A stretch of DNA of 39,929 bases from an uncultured Prevotellaceae bacterium (GTDB lineage Bacteria > Bacteroidota > Bacteroidia > Bacteroidales > Bacteroidaceae), in the NCBI GenBank assembly GCA_902767045.1, contig CACXFT010000029.1, positions 1 through 39,929 on the forward strand, written 5' to 3'. Each line of letters starts with the position of its first letter. The first letter of the stretch is position 1. The translations under genes were made by a program, and so were the position numbers. This document shows positions 8,803-17,200 of this stretch, in pieces. The notes under the pieces are model-generated. The model was not told the origin of the DNA. It saw only the letters and a list, made by a program, of their open reading frames with translations, and searched no databases.

Positions 8803-9623
8803 TAATTCTTCTTCATGCGCAAATGAAGTTGGTAAAGGGCGGGCAGGAACACCATGAGTGAGAAGCCCACATAGAGCAGCACACGCAGGTAGCTGCCTCC
8901 GCAGAGCTCTACAAGCGACACATCGGTGAGCCCGGGCCAGATGCGCACGCAGGCGTATGCCACGCTGTTGTTCACCCAGTGAAAGACCAGGCCCGGAACA
9001 ATGCTCCCCGACCGCCAATAGAGCCAGCCCAAGAGCACGCCAATGAGCATGGCATGAATGCCTTGTGCCAGGTTGCCGTGAATGGAGCCGAACACCAAGG
9101 CCGAGAGCAGGATGGGCAGCCACACGCGCATCCACCGGGGCATGGATTGAAAGAGAATGGTTGGACGTTCGAAGAGAGTGAGCAGGGTGCGCAGCAAGGC
9201 TCCGCGGAACACCATCTCTTCGGCAAGGGGAGCGAGGATGCCCACAGCAAGATACCCCCAGGGGGTGCTCATGAGATGGCGGAACAGTTGTTCTTCGGCC
9301 TCGGTGAGCTCCAGTCCCATCAGCTCTTCGATGAACATGGAAGGGATGATGGTTCCAAAGGCGAGCACGCTGGTCCAGGCAAGCACGGCCCAAGGGCGCG
9401 ACCGGATGTAGTCGCGGGAAAAGGGCGACCAGCGGAGCAACATGAACAGCAGCACCAGCAGGATGTTGCTCGCAGAAGTGGAAACAACCAATGCCGTGGG
9501 GTTATTCACCACATTGGGAAAGAACTGGCCCACCACCACAAACGTGATGGCCTGTACCAAAAGAAACACAATGACGTATAAGGCTGTGTCGAGCCAAAGG
9601 AATGTTGATTTCTTCGTTGACAT
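8781..9623 (-). CDS. CPBP-family intramembrane metalloprotease
   Basis: This 280-residue polytopic inner-membrane protein belongs to the CPBP (CAAX protease and bacteriocin-processing, Abi) family. The three family motifs are visible: EEMVFRG with glutamates near 136-137, IHGNLAQGIHA with H182, and FHWVNN with H215. About seven hydrophobic segments are apparent. The family includes Rce1-like proteases, bacteriocin maturation or immunity proteins, and many members of unknown substrate. No bacteriocin-like small gene is evident beside it. It lies 225 bases downstream of ribF, separated by a 22-base-period palindrome array. I find no clear promoter in that gap, so it may depend on read-through. 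The specific substrate cannot be inferred. Confidence 0.88.
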   Translation of the reverse strand: MSTKKSTFLWLDTALYVIVFLLVQAITFVVVGQFFPNVVNNPTALVVSTSASNILLVLLFMLLRWSPFSRDYIRSRPWAVLAWTSVLAFGTIIPSMFIEELMGLELTEAEEQLFRHLMSTPWGYLAVGILAPLAEEMVFRGALLRTLLTLFERPTILFQSMPRWMRVWLPILLSALVFGSIHGNLAQGIHAMLIGVLLGWLYWRSGSIVPGLVFHWVNNSVAYACVRIWPGLTDVSLVELCGGSYLRVLLYVGFSLMVFLPALYQLHLRMKKNYLRESIK

Positions 9624-9717
9624 ATTATTTTGTTTGATTGTTTATACTGAACAGTTTGGTTCTGCGAGACTGTGCTTGGATAGGACTTTTGCAATCACCG
9701 GTGGCTGATGATTGGAT

Positions 9718-9820
9718 GACCAAGGCCTGGTCAGGTGCTGACCAAGGCTTGGTCATGTGCTGACCAAGGGCTGGTCATGTGATGACCAAAGGCTGGTCAT
9801 GAGCTGACCAAGGGCTGGTC
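9718..9820. repeat. Five near-palindromes at exact 22-base spacing
   Basis: Copies of a GACCAAGGCTTGGTC-like 15-mer start at 9718, 9740, 9762, 9784 and 9806. The best copy, 9739-9755, is TGACCAAG, G, CTTGGTCA, with perfect 8-base arms. The other copies have one or two changes in the centre. The 7-base spacers are related to atgtgct. An additional perfect palindrome, CACCGGTG, lies at 9696-9703. The array fills most of the 225-base gap between ribF and the CPBP gene. It could be iterated protein-binding sites, a stack of small RNA hairpins, or a selfish short repeat. Confidence 0.9.
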
Positions 9821-9848
9821 ATCCGGTTCGGCGACCCCTATCTGATGC

Positions 9849-10805
9849 CTATGGCATCATCGTTTGGTTGGGGTACCTCTTCATCAGCTCTTCCTTGTCG
9901 TGCTCGAGTTGTTGGCGCAGGGCCTCGGGGCTCTCGAAGCGGTGTTCGCCCCGCAGCCGGTGTAGGAACCTAACATGTAGCAGATGGTCGTAGAGATTGC
10001 CCGAGAAATTGAAGATGTGAACCTCGATGGTTTGTTCGTGGCCATCGAAGGTGGGACGGGTGCCAATGTTCAGCATGCCATATCCTAATGAACGCGACTC
10101 GGGTGACAACTCGGAACATTCCACCCCATACACCCCACCTGCGGGGATGAGACGGGTGACGGGCTGAACGGCGAGGTTGGCGGTGGGGAAACCGATGCGG
10201 CGACCTTGTTCATAGCCGTGTACAACCGTGCCCATAAGCTCGTAGGGGCGACCCAACAGGCGGGCTGCTTCCCCGGTTCTTCCTTCTTGCAACAACTGGC
10301 GCACCACCGACGAGCCCACGGCTCCGCCATCAACACGCAGCTCGTTGGCCTGCAGCACCTCTATGCCGAGTTCGCGACCGTATGCAACATAGTGGGTAAA
10401 TCCTTCGGTGCGGTTGCGACCGAATCGGTTGTCGTAACCAATGAGGAGCGTGCCCACATGCAGCTCATCGACAAGCACCTGCTGCATGAACTCACGGGCG
10501 GTGAGCGAAGCCAACTGTTTGCTGAACGAGAGCACTGCCACGCTGTCTACTCCAAGACTCTGCAACAGGCGAACTTTCTCATCGACCGTGGTGAGGAGCG
10601 TGGCCGACTGCTGACCCGTGAGCACTTCGCGGGGCGAGCGGTCGAAGGTGATAACCATGGAAGGTTGCTGCCGAGCGTGTGCCGCCTGCACCACCTGCGC
10701 TATCAGGTGGCGATGCCCCAGGTGAACGCCATCGAAAGAACCGATGGTGGCTACCACACGCTGACGGGGAGTGAGCAGTGTTCCGTTAAAACAATGAATC
10801 TTCAT
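9849..10805 (-). CDS. ribF: Bifunctional riboflavin kinase / FAD synthetase (RibF)
   Basis: This 318-residue cytoplasmic enzyme phosphorylates riboflavin to FMN and then adenylylates FMN to FAD. The N-terminal nucleotidyltransferase domain shows TIGSFDGVHLGHR near residues 19-31 and TFDRSPREVL. The C-terminal flavokinase domain shows GRRIGFPTANL, GVYGVE and NIGTRPTF. I chose the ATG at 10805 because MKIHCFNGTLL leads directly into the conserved N-terminus. An open frame continues much further upstream, but that part overlaps the HAD gene in another frame and resembles no RibF sequence. The start overlaps the 3' end of the HAD gene by 20 bases, so the two are translationally linked. Confidence 0.95.
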   Translation of the reverse strand: MKIHCFNGTLLTPRQRVVATIGSFDGVHLGHRHLIAQVVQAAHARQQPSMVITFDRSPREVLTGQQSATLLTTVDEKVRLLQSLGVDSVAVLSFSKQLASLTAREFMQQVLVDELHVGTLLIGYDNRFGRNRTEGFTHYVAYGRELGIEVLQANELRVDGGAVGSSVVRQLLQEGRTGEAARLLGRPYELMGTVVHGYEQGRRIGFPTANLAVQPVTRLIPAGGVYGVECSELSPESRSLGYGMLNIGTRPTFDGHEQTIEVHIFNFSGNLYDHLLHVRFLHRLRGEHRFESPEALRQQLEHDKEELMKRYPNQTMMP

Positions 10806-11391
10806 GCAGCCAATCGTTGATGTGGTGGTTCTGATAAGTGGTGATACCCAACGAGGCGGCCGCCGAGCAGTTGTCGGCATTGTCGTCGATGAAGAGCGTT
10901 TCGGCCGGGTTGAGCTGTGCCTGCCGCAGCACTTCCTGGAAGATGCGCACATCGGGCTTTGACAAGTGCATCTTGTAAGAAAGGAACACATCCGTGAAGA
11001 GCGCCATGGCACGGGGAACCAGCTGAAGGGTTCGCTGCCAGTGCATATCGTTGGTGTTGCTGAGCAGAAAGAGGCGGTAGCCTTGCCCGTGCAACTCGCG
11101 GAGCTTGGCGCAACGGGCATCAGAGACTTCGGTGAGCAGGGCGTTCCAAGCAGCAACAATGTCGGCATCGGCTGCGGTGCAACCGGCTATGCGGCGCACC
11201 TCGGCACAGAACTCGGCGGTGGAGATACGGCCTACTTCAATGTCGTAGAACAAATCGGTGGTGAGATGCAGGCGCACATACTCTGACACGCGCTCACAGC
11301 CCAAAGCATCGAATGCCTGCATGCAGCGTTCGCCATCAAGACCAAGCAGCACGCCGCCAAGGTCGAAAATTATATTCTTTTGTTTATTCAT
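10786..11391 (-). CDS. HAD superfamily hydrolase, subfamily IA (YihX-like)
   Basis: This 201-residue cytoplasmic phosphatase-like protein begins with IIFDLGGVLLG, so the nucleophile is D10. The FDLGGVL form, with glycine two residues after the aspartate, is typical of YihX-type HAD-IA proteins. Motif II is FLLSNTND, motif III is the lysine in SKPDVRIFQ, and motif IV is LFIDDNADN. A helical cap lies between motifs I and II. It starts 4 bases after the ATPase stop codon and overlaps ribF by 20 bases, so ATPase, HAD and ribF form one operon. A role as an FMN- or riboflavin-related phosphatase is suggested only by the neighbour and is not shown by the sequence. Confidence 0.88.
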   Translation of the reverse strand: MNKQKNIIFDLGGVLLGLDGERCMQAFDALGCERVSEYVRLHLTTDLFYDIEVGRISTAEFCAEVRRIAGCTAADADIVAAWNALLTEVSDARCAKLRELHGQGYRLFLLSNTNDMHWQRTLQLVPRAMALFTDVFLSYKMHLSKPDVRIFQEVLRQAQLNPAETLFIDDNADNCSAAASLGITTYQNHHINDWLHEDSLF

Positions 11392-11395
11392 TCGT

Positions 11396-14203
11396 TTAAT
11401 ATGATTCTTTTCTTGTCTTCACCTTCAAGCGCAGCAGTCGGATGGACTCGGGAACCCACAGCACCAACGAGGTGATGCCCACAATAATCGCCCACTCGGT
11501 GAGCGAAAGAGGAACGGTTCGGAACATGCGCCCGCCAAACTGCACAATGAGCACTTGCCCGAGCAGAATGAGCACCAGCACAAGCACCATGCCACGATTC
11601 CAGAACAAATGGCGAAGGGCCGGATGCTGAGAACCGAGGGCCTTGGCATTGAAGAGGTTCCAGAACTGAAGCATGACAAAGGTGGTGAAGAACCAGGTGA
11701 GTTCGCGAGGGTCTACGCCGTCGGTGCGGTGGAACTCGCAATAGAGCAGAAACACAAACATCACAGCGAAAAAAAGGAAGCCGGCAAAGAGAATTTGCAA
11801 ACCCATGCGCCGCGGAATGATAAAGGCGGTGCGCGAACGGGGCTTCTCGTTCATCACTTCGCGTGATGGGGCGAGCGAGGCCAACGCCATGGCAGCAAAG
11901 GTGTCCATGATGAGGTTCACCCACAGAATCTGCGTGACGGTGAGCGGCATCTCGGTTCCCACAAAGGCTCCGCCGAGCACCAAGAGCAGGGCGGTAACGT
12001 TCACCACTAACTGAAAATAAAGGAAACGCTGCAGGTTGTGGTAGAGCGAGCGCCCCCACATGACGGCACGCGAAACGGAACGGAAAGAGTCGTCGAGCAG
12101 TGTCATGTCGCTGGCTTCCTTGGCCACACGGGTGCCGGAACCCAGCGAAAGACCAACATGGGCATAGTGAAGGGCGGGGGCATCGTTGGTGCCATCGCCG
12201 GTAACGGCCACCACCTCGCCCCTGCGCTGCAAAAGTTCTACCAGCCGCTGCTTGTCGGTGGGCCGGGCACGGGAAAGAACTTTTAAGCTGGGCAACACCT
12301 GCAGGGCCTCTTCGTCGGTTAGAGCCGCAAACTCCGGGCCGGTGAGAGCAATTGGCGCTGGTGAGAGGGAGAAGGGGCTAGTGGGGCTAGTGGGGCTAGC
12401 AGAACTAGTGGAACTAGTAGAACTAGTAGAACTAGTGGAACTAGTAGAACTAGTAGAACTAGTGGAACTAGTAGAACTAGAAATACTAGAAAAACTAGAA
12501 CTACTAGCAATCCCAATCTGGCGGGCAATCTCGAGGGCGGTGAGGGCATTATCGCCCGTTACAATCTTCACCTCTATGCCTGCGCGAAGGCAATCGGCCA
12601 CTGCCGCAGGCACCTCGGCCCGCACAGGGTCGCTAATAGCAACAATAGCCTGAAAAACAAAATTGCTCTGCTTTCTGCTTTCTGCTTTCTGCTTTAAAAA
12701 GGCCAGTGCCAACGTGCGCATGCCACGCTGTTGGAAATGGTGCAGGCGGTCTTCAATCTGTTTTCGCTTCTCGGCGGAAAGCTCACAACGGGAGAGCACC
12801 ACTTCGGGTGCTCCCTTCAGAAAGGTATAAGTGGTGTTGTCGAAGACAACGGTGGTGAGCATTTGCTTGCGCTCGGTGGAGAATGGTTCCTGAGCAACCA
12901 CCTTGGCCTGGCGGCGCAACTGCCGGTAATCGACTCCGTGCTTGGAGAGGTAACGCAGTAGTGCCACCTCGGTGGGGTTGCCAATGCCCTGCTCGCCATC
13001 GAGTTCGGCTGTGCTGTTCACCGCCATCGCCAAAAAAAGCTCGTTGCTTTCTTCTTCCTGCTTTCTGCTTTCTTCTTTCTGCTTTAGCGAAGCGCTGCTT
13101 TCTTCTTTCTGCTTTAGCGAAGCGCTGCTTTCCACCTCCGCCACCTGCATGCGGTTTTCGGTGAGCGTACCGGTTTTGTCGGTACAGATAACGGTGACAG
13201 CCCCCATGGTTTCGCAGGCATGGAGCCGGCGCACCAGGTTGTTGCCCTTGAGCATGCGCCGCATGTTGAGCGCCAAGGCTAAGGTGACAGCCATGGGGAG
13301 CCCTTCGGGCACGGCCATCACAATGAGGGTGACAGCCATCATGAAATACTTCAACACCACCTCGGCCATGCCCATATAGTTGGTGCTGTGCCAAAGGGTG
13401 GTGTTGACAACCATATCATGAACAAGGAAGATGAGAAAGGCGGCCACGGAAACGGCCGACCCCACCTTGCTGATGAGCTGGGCCAAACGGTCGAGCTGTT
13501 CGTTGAGCGGGGTTTTCACTTGGGTAACCTCGGTAGACTTGCGGGCCACCTTGCCTATTTCGGTATGGTCGCCAACAGCGGTGACCACGGCCTCGGACCT
13601 GCCGCCCATCACCAACGACGAACGGAGCAACTGCCAACAAGGATAGGTGGATTCGTGACCCTCGGCCTGTTCATCGCTGCTTGGAGCTGTTCCCTTTTCG
13701 GCCACAGGCTCACCCGTGAGAGCCGACTCGTCGACCAACAGGTTGATGGAACTGAGCACACGGGCATCGGCGGGAATCTCATCGCCGGGTTCGAGCAGAA
13801 CGATGTCACCCACCACAACATCGCGACGGGGCACCTGCACCACCCTACCCTCGCGCCGCACCTTCACGGGCTGCTCTTCGTCGAGGGCGGTGAGCACAGA
13901 GAAACGGCGCACGGCATCGCGTTCGAAATAGAAACCTACGGTGGTGGCGAAGAATACGGCAAGAATGATGCCGATGGTTTCAACAAAATCGTTCTTCACA
14001 AAGGCCAGCACCAACGAAACGGCTGCGGCAAGCAGCAACACTTGAATAACAGGGTCGCGATACTTTTCGAGGTAGAGCGACCAGAGCGACACAGAGGGTG
14101 GTGGCGACAACACATTGTCGCCATGAAGCCGACGGCTCTCGGCTACCTGCGCAGCTGTGAGTCCATCGGCCTGTTGACCGGTAGAAAAAGAAAATGCACT
14201 CAT
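11396..14203 (-). CDS. P-type Ca2+-like ATPase with repeat-expanded cytosolic loops
   Basis: This 935-residue inner-membrane P-type ATPase probably exports Ca2+ or a similar divalent cation. Motifs in order: an N-terminal cation-ATPase region, DESALTGEPV in the actuator domain, the transmembrane MAVPEGLPMAV typical of type II pumps, phosphorylation site D342 in DKTGTLTEN, the ATP-binding KGAPEVVLSRC, TGDGTNDAPAL, and a C-terminal transmembrane bundle. I start at ATG 14203; the upstream TTG at 14209 is less likely. Three cytosolic loops hold low-complexity insertions encoded by DNA repeats: SSASLKQKEE twice near 359-378, LKQKAESRKQ near 504-513, and an SST-rich tract at 566-611. All core motifs remain intact, so the pump is probably functional. 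A strong promoter precedes it. Confidence 0.92.
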   Translation of the reverse strand: MSAFSFSTGQQADGLTAAQVAESRRLHGDNVLSPPPSVSLWSLYLEKYRDPVIQVLLLAAAVSLVLAFVKNDFVETIGIILAVFFATTVGFYFERDAVRRFSVLTALDEEQPVKVRREGRVVQVPRRDVVVGDIVLLEPGDEIPADARVLSSINLLVDESALTGEPVAEKGTAPSSDEQAEGHESTYPCWQLLRSSLVMGGRSEAVVTAVGDHTEIGKVARKSTEVTQVKTPLNEQLDRLAQLISKVGSAVSVAAFLIFLVHDMVVNTTLWHSTNYMGMAEVVLKYFMMAVTLIVMAVPEGLPMAVTLALALNMRRMLKGNNLVRRLHACETMGAVTVICTDKTGTLTENRMQVAEVESSASLKQKEESSASLKQKEESRKQEEESNELFLAMAVNSTAELDGEQGIGNPTEVALLRYLSKHGVDYRQLRRQAKVVAQEPFSTERKQMLTTVVFDNTTYTFLKGAPEVVLSRCELSAEKRKQIEDRLHHFQQRGMRTLALAFLKQKAESRKQSNFVFQAIVAISDPVRAEVPAAVADCLRAGIEVKIVTGDNALTALEIARQIGIASSSSFSSISSSTSSTSSTSSTSSTSSTSSTSSTSSASPTSPTSPFSLSPAPIALTGPEFAALTDEEALQVLPSLKVLSRARPTDKQRLVELLQRRGEVVAVTGDGTNDAPALHYAHVGLSLGSGTRVAKEASDMTLLDDSFRSVSRAVMWGRSLYHNLQRFLYFQLVVNVTALLLVLGGAFVGTEMPLTVTQILWVNLIMDTFAAMALASLAPSREVMNEKPRSRTAFIIPRRMGLQILFAGFLFFAVMFVFLLYCEFHRTDGVDPRELTWFFTTFVMLQFWNLFNAKALGSQHPALRHLFWNRGMVLVLVLILLGQVLIVQFGGRMFRTVPLSLTEWAIIVGITSLVLWVPESIRLLRLKVKTRKESY
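12374..12508. repeat. 15-unit 9-base array with 27-base higher-order period, inside the ATPase gene
   Basis: Fifteen consecutive 9-base units related to agaactagt run from 12374 to 12508. In the middle the units follow the order agaactagt, ggaactagt, agaactagt, and this triplet is itself repeated three times (12401-12427, 12428-12454, 12455-12481; the last base varies). The outer units are more diverged (ggggctagt on one side, aatactaga and aaaactaga on the other). The array is in frame and encodes Ser-Ser-Thr repeats in the loop of the ATPase P-domain before LTGPEFAAL. Confidence 0.95.
12666..12695. repeat. Heptanucleotide repeat ctttctg inside the ATPase gene
   Basis: Three perfect ctttctg units lie at 12671-12691, flanked by partial units (ctctg before, cttt after). 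The region encodes LKQKAESRKQ. Because seven is not a multiple of three, gain or loss of one unit would shift the reading frame of the ATPase upstream of its TGDGTNDAP motif. Related heptads appear near 13061-13082. Confidence 0.85.
13071..13130. repeat. Two 30-base tandem repeats carrying TTTAGCGAAGCGC, inside the ATPase gene
   Basis: The two copies, 13071-13100 and 13101-13130, are identical by eye. Each contains ctttctgctttagcgaagcg, and the core AGCGAAGCGC lies at 13086-13095 and 13116-13125. They encode the duplicated decapeptide SSASLKQKEE in the ATPase nucleotide-binding domain. The 13-base core is the same as in the intergenic array beyond speA. Confidence 0.95.
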
Positions 14204-14221
14204 AATCAATGATTACGAGTG

Positions 14222-14253
14222 CAAAGGTAATGGAAATAGGGCGAAACTGCAAA
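14222..14253 (-). promoter_or_regulatory. Promoter of the ATPase-HAD-ribF operon
   Basis: On the minus strand TTTG (14253-14250) is followed after exactly 20 bases by TACCTTTG (14229-14222). Both boxes and the spacing equal those of the GH128-like gene promoter. The -7 box ends 18 bases before the ATPase ATG, so the predicted leader is only about 12 bases. Confidence 0.75.
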
Positions 14254-14285
14254 GTTTTGCTATGGTTTTGCCCCAGAAGGAAATA

Positions 14286-17200
14286 CTATTTAACGATTTT
14301 CATGCTACGCACCTGACCGTTTGACAACACCTCGCGACGAATATAGATGCCACGTTTGGTGGGGGCCACTGTGCCGAGCGAAATGCCGCCAAGGGTATAA
14401 TAACTGGTGCGGACGGCTGTAGATTCGGTGCCGGGAACGGCATGCACGCCGGTTATCATCTCTTCAACGTCGGGCATTACCACGGGTTCAATGCCCTGGC
14501 GGGTGGGGGTGACGCGGTTGATGGTGCCGTCGGCGGCAAAGGTGAGCTTATCGGCACATACCTCGCGGTGGATGCCGGGACCGTCGTTGAGAAAGTGCTT
14601 GTTGATGCGATGGTAGACGATGTACCAATCGTCGGTGCCGGGGATGTTCAGTATGGAGTTGTGGCCGGTGCCATAGATTCTGTTGGTGGGGTCTTGGATG
14701 ATGACGATGGGATTGGCTGCCACCTGAATGGGACCCGTGGGCGACGTGCTGGTGCCGTAGGCTACATGGTAGTTGGTGGCTCCGGTATCATCGACACTCC
14801 ACAGGAAATAGTAGAGACCGTTGCGATAGAACACATACACGCCCTCGCGGAAAGCATAGTCGGCAAGGGTGCCGCCCACAGGGGTGATGACATATTCGTC
14901 GGAGCCGACACTCATCATGTCGTCGCCCAACAGCCGGTAGCAGAGCTTACCATTACCATAATAAAGATATGACTGTCCGGAAACAGGGTCGGTGAACACA
15001 TCGGAGTCAATCATCTGTCCGGCAGCGGAGGCAACGAAGAGCGGCTGACTGGCTGCCTTGAACGGACCGGTGGGACTCTCTGACACGGCCACGCCGAGGG
15101 TTTTCTTGGAGAGCAAACGGTTTTGACCGCTGAAGTAGAAATAGTAACGCCACTTGCCATCGACCCATTTCTCTTCGATGCACGGTGCCCAGGCATTACC
15201 CGACGACCACACCACATCGCGGTTGGTTTGAAGGTTGAGGATGGTGCCCTCGTTGGAGAAGTGAACCATATCAGGACTGGAGAACACATCGAACGTGTAG
15301 CCACCCCAGCCGGGGAAGCCGTCGGTGGTGGGATAGACATAGAAGCGGCCGGTCTTCTTGGAGAAGAGCACCTCGGGGTCGGCATGGAAATCGGGGATGA
15401 TGGGGTTGCCCTCAACAGCCGCCGACACGTTCAGGGTGGTGGTGGCAGAACCGGAAGTGAGGGTGTAGGCAACAGGACCGGAGGTGAAATCTTGCGGGCC
15501 AACAGGACTGATGGTGGTTCCGATGGCAGGCACCAGCTCGGGGTCGAAAGCAGAGAGGTCGGTGCCGGGTTCTACGGGCAGGAACATCGTTGAACCGGAA
15601 TTGTCGATGTTGGTTGTCTTCATAGCCTTGCTGTTGCTGCGCTCAACACGGGGAGTGAGGCCGCTCACGGGGAAAGCCTCCAGCAAGCGGGCTTCTTCTT
15701 CGGCAGTGATGGGAATAACCGTACCGTGACGGGGCGTGAACGCGCCGCTGGTGGCGGTGTTCTGAACAAAGGTGAACGAGGTGAGGTTGGGACTGGAGCA
15801 GAACTGATAATGACCGTTGCTGTAGCAGTCGTACATAAGAATCCAGCTGTCGCGGTTGATGAGCTTGAACACGCCTGCCCCTTCCACGTTCTCGGTTGTT
15901 TGCTGAAGGGTGCGCGTGGGTTCCGACCACTGCGAACCGGCGGGCTGTCCAGGTTCGGGAGTGAGCCGACGGGCCGTTACCTTGCAGATGCCACCCTCGC
16001 CTTCGTTCTTATAGAAACCGTGATAGAGGCTGTCGCTCTCGCTGTAAACGATATCCATGTCGATGGTGGCTGAACCGCGGTCGTAGAAATATTCGGGTGT
16101 GCCCTCCAGGTCGGTGAAATCGGCGTTGGCATAGCAGTAGTAGTCTTTATCGTAGGGAGCAGTGCCATCGGTGGTGCGGATGGAGAAATAGACCATATAC
16201 TTACCGGCATCGGGGTCGTAGATGGTTTCGGGAGCCCACACACGGTCTACATTGGCAAAAGTGGTGCCGGCAAAGCGCGAGGGGAAGTGAACGGTGGCAT
16301 TGTTCCAGTGGATGAGGTCGCGGGAGCGCGAGAGCACGATGCCGCGGTTGCTGTCCCAGCCCAAGGAGCATTTCATGTCGGTGTTGACCATATAGAACCA
16401 ACCATCGTTGCCGCGCAGGATGTGGGGGTCGCGGAGTCCGCCCATCACAGTGGTGGTGTCGGCCGTGAAGAAAGCACGCCCGCCATTGATGGGGGTATAA
16501 TTATAGCCATCGGAAGAGAGGGCATAATAGAGGTTCTCGTTGTTGTTGGAGGGGAAGTAGACAAAGAGGTAGCTCTTGTAGTTTTCGCGCGGATGAATGG
16601 ATACGTCGAAGGTGCGCTGGGCACGGGCTTCACCTTTCAGGGCAGTGGCGGTGAGGGTAAGCTGTTGGCGCTCGCCTTCGGGCTGACGGAGCACACGGCC
16701 GTCGTTGGTGAGCCAGCTTTCGTCGCTCGACTTCCAGAACAGCACAGACCCCTCTTCGCCCACCGTGGGCAGTGTTACATTGCTGTAGAGATTGTTGAGA
16801 TGACCGTCGGTGATGCGGATGTTGGCTATGTCGAGTTGTACACTCTCTTCATCAGAAATCTCAGGAAGCACACCCACGGGAATTTCTACTTTCACAACCA
16901 CTTCGCTGTTGCGATAGGTGGTGGTGAGGGTGGCGGTGAGGGTGGCGGTGGCAATGGGATAGCCGGCAGCCGGACGGGTGATCTGTCCGCGGTCGGTGAT
17001 AACATTCGGGTTGCTGGTTGTCCAGGTCACGCGCACATCGTCGCCATACTTGGTGGGAAGCACAATGTCTTGCTTCAGGGCCGACCAGTCGCCGGGGTTG
17101 AAAGCTTCTAAACGGTTGATGAGCGACACGGAGTCGGCATAGATGTTGAGTTCGTTGGCCAGCTTAGCCAGTTCAACGTTACTGGTGTAGCGATAGTTGA

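Noticed and set aside
8781..9623. Bacteriocin immunity function for the CPBP protein
   Set aside because: No bacteriocin-like leader peptide or ABC exporter gene is nearby, so only the general family call is supported.
9718..9820. A plasmid-type iteron origin or CRISPR array
   Set aside because: The 22-base period recalls iterons, but there is no Rep gene or A/T-rich melting region, and the surroundings are chromosomal housekeeping genes. Spacers of 7 related bases exclude CRISPR.
10806..11168. The upstream in-frame extension of ribF
   Set aside because: These codons overlap the HAD gene in another frame and have low-complexity composition. RibF homology begins exactly at ATG 10805.
12319..12549. 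A plus-strand or alternate-frame small protein of LVLLV/LVELVELVE repeats
   Set aside because: It is only the 9-base repeat array read in other frames; the Ser-Ser-Thr frame is fixed by the surrounding ATPase motifs.
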